IMG/VR virus record: IMGVR_UViG_3300010158_000189
Location: 1-34,847 of that record
Reading direction: 5' to 3' (one strand)
DNA length: 34,847 nucleotides
DNA from: a virus
Below are positions 32,715 to 34,847 of the stretch, in pieces (within the stretch, counting starts at the first letter, position 1; the number at the start of each line of letters is the position of its first letter). A program made the translations under genes and the position numbers. The notes beneath the pieces are model-generated. The model saw only the letters and a list, made by a program, of their open reading frames with translations. It did no database searches and was not told the DNA's origin.

Positions 32715-32938
32715 TAACCCCCCAACAGGGAAGTTTTAGCGGTCTTAGGGGCTTCAAGGCCTTGGGCTGAAGTCTTAATTGTATCTGATGCACCCATGCC
32801 TTCAGCGGCAGCAGCGGTATTTTTAGCGGTACCACCTGACTGCTGGACAGACATAGAGCCTAATGTGGCAGCATGGGCAGCCGGAGGTGGCAATGGAGCC
32901 ATCGTAGGTGTTGGAGCCTTTGGCATAAGGAAGCCCAT
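32714..32938 (-). CDS. small Pro/Ala-rich protein preceding the portal
   Basis: A 74-residue low-complexity protein with KAPTPTMAPLPPPAAHAATL near the start and SDTIKTSAQGLEAPKTAKTS near the end (TSLLGG). Short proteins with a proline run and an ending like this are common just upstream of portal genes in podoviruses. Function is unknown. ATG 32938 overlaps the upstream stop (TAATG); an in-frame Met at residue 5 is an alternative. Confidence 0.68.
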   Translation of the reverse strand: MGFLMPKAPTPTMAPLPPPAAHAATLGSMSVQQSGGTAKNTAAAAEGMGASDTIKTSAQGLEAPKTAKTSLLGG

Positions 32939-33093
32939 TACTTGTACATCCTTTCATGCTTCTTTTTCTTAGCCTTATCGGCTTTGTTAAAATCTTTACC
33001 AACAGACTGAGGAATACCAGCTTTTTTGGCAAACTCTTTACTGTGAGCTACTGCTCTCATGAATTTCTCTTGTTTGCTAGATACAGATGGCAT
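32938..33093 (-). CDS. 51-residue conserved basic phage protein
   Basis: A 51-residue basic protein, MPSVSSKQEKFMRAVAHSKE then AKKAGIPQSVGKDFNKADK and a Lys-rich end. This is a widespread small protein of phages and prophages, recognised by the KQ-F-M-AVAH and GIPQSVG-F motifs, of unknown function. It overlaps its neighbours by one base on each side (TGATG at 33093 and TAATG at 32938). Confidence 0.78.
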   Translation of the reverse strand: MPSVSSKQEKFMRAVAHSKEFAKKAGIPQSVGKDFNKADKAKKKKHERMYK

Positions 33094-33458
33094 CACGATA
33101 CCTCGATCTGAGTTTCTTTAGAATTCTTAATAGCTTCACGTAATTGTCGAGACAGAATGATACAACCATCTGATGCAGTTTGATTCATTTTAAAATTATC
33201 TCCGTGGATAAAGAATCCACCACGACCAAAAGTGTCTTGATCTGTCGGACGAAGAGCGGCGACGCAGACACCTAGATGATGATCGTCGAACCAGATACCG
33301 ATTTCCCAGACACCTTTCGGTATAGGTCCTAGATTATGAACCATCTGGAGTTTAGGATTATTCAACCCTTGTCCATGACCGGCGTAGCCTTTACCTACGG
33401 GTTCACCGCCATGGGAAAGAATCCCAGTGGCTTGAACGTATACCCAACCTAGATTCAT
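33093..33458 (-). CDS. L,D-transpeptidase-like (DUF2778/Tlde1-type) protein, candidate lysin
   Basis: A 121-residue protein with GWVYVQATGILSHGGEPVGK, GYAGHGQGLNNP, GPIPKGVWEIG and IHGDNFKMNQTASDGCIIL. His85 and Cys99 in the last block match the H...(S/T)xGC catalytic signature of YkuD-like enzymes, and the layout matches DUF2778, the family of the type VI effector Tlde1 that attacks peptidoglycan peptides. No signal peptide. No other endolysin appears in the window, so this may be the lysis enzyme or a wall-editing protein. It sits between tailspike and portal genes. The motif is seen; lytic activity is inferred. Confidence 0.75.
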   Translation of the reverse strand: MNLGWVYVQATGILSHGGEPVGKGYAGHGQGLNNPKLQMVHNLGPIPKGVWEIGIWFDDHHLGVCVAALRPTDQDTFGRGGFFIHGDNFKMNQTASDGCIILSRQLREAIKNSKETQIEVS

Positions 33459-34847
33459 TACTGATACTTGACTAGGAGCTGATAAAGAGAGGCAGTACCG
33501 GCTGTGTCATTAAACGCACGGAATGTAGCACCAGTAGCAGGAACAAGACCTAATGTACAGTACCACTTCGGGACAGTCGTAGCGGCGAACGTGCTAGTCG
33601 AGACACCGACACCACCGTCATAGAAGTCTACCTTGAAGTTACCAGCAGTCGCCTTCTTGACGAAGACGCACATATCGATAGTACCAACGATAGGACTACC
33701 TACGGATTGGTCGAAGTAGATTGCACCAGCAGCATTAGGAAGTTGGAACGAACCGTCTTTTACTACGACACTACTGGCATAACCACCAGTACCGATGGCA
33801 TTGATGACATTAGGAGAGGCATTCGTGACTACTTTGTAGTCTAGAATTTGAGACGAAGTGCTGTTGAATGGGAACCCTCCTTCACCTCCGTTACCGAAGT
33901 GCGTAATGATAGCCGCAGTCGTACCGTTGACGTAGTAACGAGAGCCAGCACCGGCATTAAACAATGCACCACCGGAGAGGCTTGCAGCACCGCCGTTACC
34001 TGTTACAGTAAGAGTGTAGAGTTGTTCATTGACACAGAGCCAGTTAGTCGGAGACGCCGTGAAGTTATTGTCACTGATAGTGACGTTGAGCGCACCAGTT
34101 TCGATATCGATACCACAAGCGATAGCGTTAGCACCCTCGAAGAAGTTCTTCGTGATGAAGGCACTTCTGGCTGAACTCCAGATATAAGCACCGACACCGG
34201 CCTGAGGATGGAGGAATTCTACGTTATCGACGTAGTTATAGTTACCGAAGGTGCTTCTTGTCTGGAGGTGGACCATATGACCGGTAGTACCGACGATACG
34301 AACCATCTCTTTACGACCGATATGAGGACCGTCGCAGCCTTCAAGATCGATACCGATGGCACCGCCTTGGATTTCGACGCCATCGATAGCGGCATCGAAA
34401 CACTTCGACATCTGGATAGTCGCTACAGTCGTGCCACCGAAGAGAACGTGGTCAATGACAGGACGGAACATATACGCCTGAGTCGTGTTATCATCGGTGA
34501 AACCACCGGCGATACTGTTGTACTGAACGGCATAACTAGACAAACCGCACTGGATTTGCATATCATGAAGCTCAGGACCTTTTACTTGTGCAGTACTATT
34601 CGCATTCTGAAGCTTGAAGCAGACAGAAGGAAACGTACCACTGAGAAGCTGTCCAATGATGACAGAGCCACTCTTGTCAGAAGAAGGGATTACACCACTG
34701 ATACCCTGACCAATGCCTTTTACGATAACACCGGGAGCCATAGTAATAGTCGTCCCAATATTCGAGATACCACCCGGAGCGGTCAGGCTGTAGCCATTCG
34801 CATTTGCGGCGGTGAAGGCGTTAGTCCACTTAGGGCCGTCGTCATTG
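33458..34847 (-). CDS. tailspike with right-handed beta-helix, 5' truncated by window edge
   Basis: The frame is open to the window's right edge, so the N-terminus is missing. The ATG at 34741 is internal, because the in-frame sequence before it (PKWTNAFTAANANGYSLTAP, then GG and ISNIGTTIT) reads as the start of a pectate-lyase-like helix. The visible part has turn-rich coils such as DAAIDGVEIQGGAIGIDLEG, FITKNFFEGANAIACGIDIE and LNVTISDNNF, typical of tailspikes that bind or cut surface polysaccharide. The C-terminal 120 residues are a separate beta cap (FKVDFYDGGVGVSTSTFA). Catalytic residues cannot be named. The stop overlaps the next gene by TAATG. Confidence 0.82.
   Translation of the reverse strand, partial: NDDGPKWTNAFTAANANGYSLTAPGGISNIGTTITMAPGVIVKGIGQGISGVIPSSDKSGSVIIGQLLSGTFPSVCFKLQNANSTAQVKGPELHDMQIQCGLSSYAVQYNSIAGGFTDDNTTQAYMFRPVIDHVLFGGTTVATIQMSKCFDAAIDGVEIQGGAIGIDLEGCDGPHIGRKEMVRIVGTTGHMVHLQTRSTFGNYNYVDNVEFLHPQAGVGAYIWSSARSAFITKNFFEGANAIACGIDIETGALNVTISDNNFTASPTNWLCVNEQLYTLTVTGNGGAASLSGGALFNAGAGSRYYVNGTTAAIITHFGNGGEGGFPFNSTSSQILDYKVVTNASPNVINAIGTGGYASSVVVKDGSFQLPNAAGAIYFDQSVGSPIVGTIDMCVFVKKATAGNFKVDFYDGGVGVSTSTFAATTVPKWYCTLGLVPATGATFRAFNDTAGTASLYQLLVKYQ

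Noticed and set aside
1-34847. CRISPR array, integrase, transposase or insertion sequence
   Set aside because: No regularly spaced identical repeats with unique spacers, no recombinase motif and no terminal inverted repeats were seen. The repeats found are in-frame protein repeats.

Overview
The window is a contiguous piece of a tailed double-stranded DNA bacteriophage of podovirus type. The support is a portal of the podoviral head-tail connector family, a Bordetella BPP-1-like capsid block (scaffold, major capsid, Bbp16-like cement), T7 gp11/gp12-like tail tube genes, and T7 gp13/14/15/16-like internal virion genes. No integrase or repressor is seen, so a lytic life style is likely but unproven. 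The host is probably Gram-negative (inferred from a consensus sigma70 promoter and the peptidoglycan-active enzymes). I cannot name the species. The RNA polymerase, DNA polymerase, helicase and terminase genes are not in the window.

Left block, plus strand, 1-7726: DNA and nucleotide metabolism. In order: the end of a probable ssDNA-binding protein, a Cas4/RecB-like PD-(D/E)XK nuclease, small unknowns, an endonuclease VII, a proteasome/HslV-like Ntn hydrolase, a DEDDy exonuclease with a zinc ribbon, dCMP deaminase, a HAD deoxynucleotidase, a DUF5664-type dNTP pyrophosphohydrolase-like protein, a second (homing-like) endonuclease VII, a B12-dependent class II ribonucleotide reductase, and three small proteins. 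Together these would degrade and recombine DNA and remodel the dNTP pool for phage replication. Several genes use TTG or GTG starts, and most adjoin by ATGA or TAATG overlaps.

A compact bidirectional terminator at 7731-7758 separates this block from a convergent late block.

Right block, minus strand, 34847 down to 7757, read in transcription order: a beta-helix tailspike (cut by the window edge), an L,D-transpeptidase-fold candidate lysin, two small conserved proteins, and the portal. A perfect consensus sigma70 promoter follows. Next come two small proteins, scaffold, major capsid and cement, then a very stable cUUCGg stem-loop. After it lie a run of small virion or accessory proteins, a pair of paralogous virion proteins carrying different inserted modules, a 20-residue-repeat tail protein, gp11- and gp12-like tail tube proteins, gp13- and gp14-like proteins, an M15-peptidase-bearing virion protein, two large internal virion proteins (one with an HExxH motif), a tail-fiber adaptor-like protein, a holin candidate and a small membrane protein.

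Several genuine genes are shorter than 60 codons: 2013-2192, 3386-3541, 7106-7252, 21217-21336, 24870-25037, 26989-27159 and 32938-33093. They were recovered from junction overlaps and ribosome-binding sites. There is no intergenic stretch over 300 bases.
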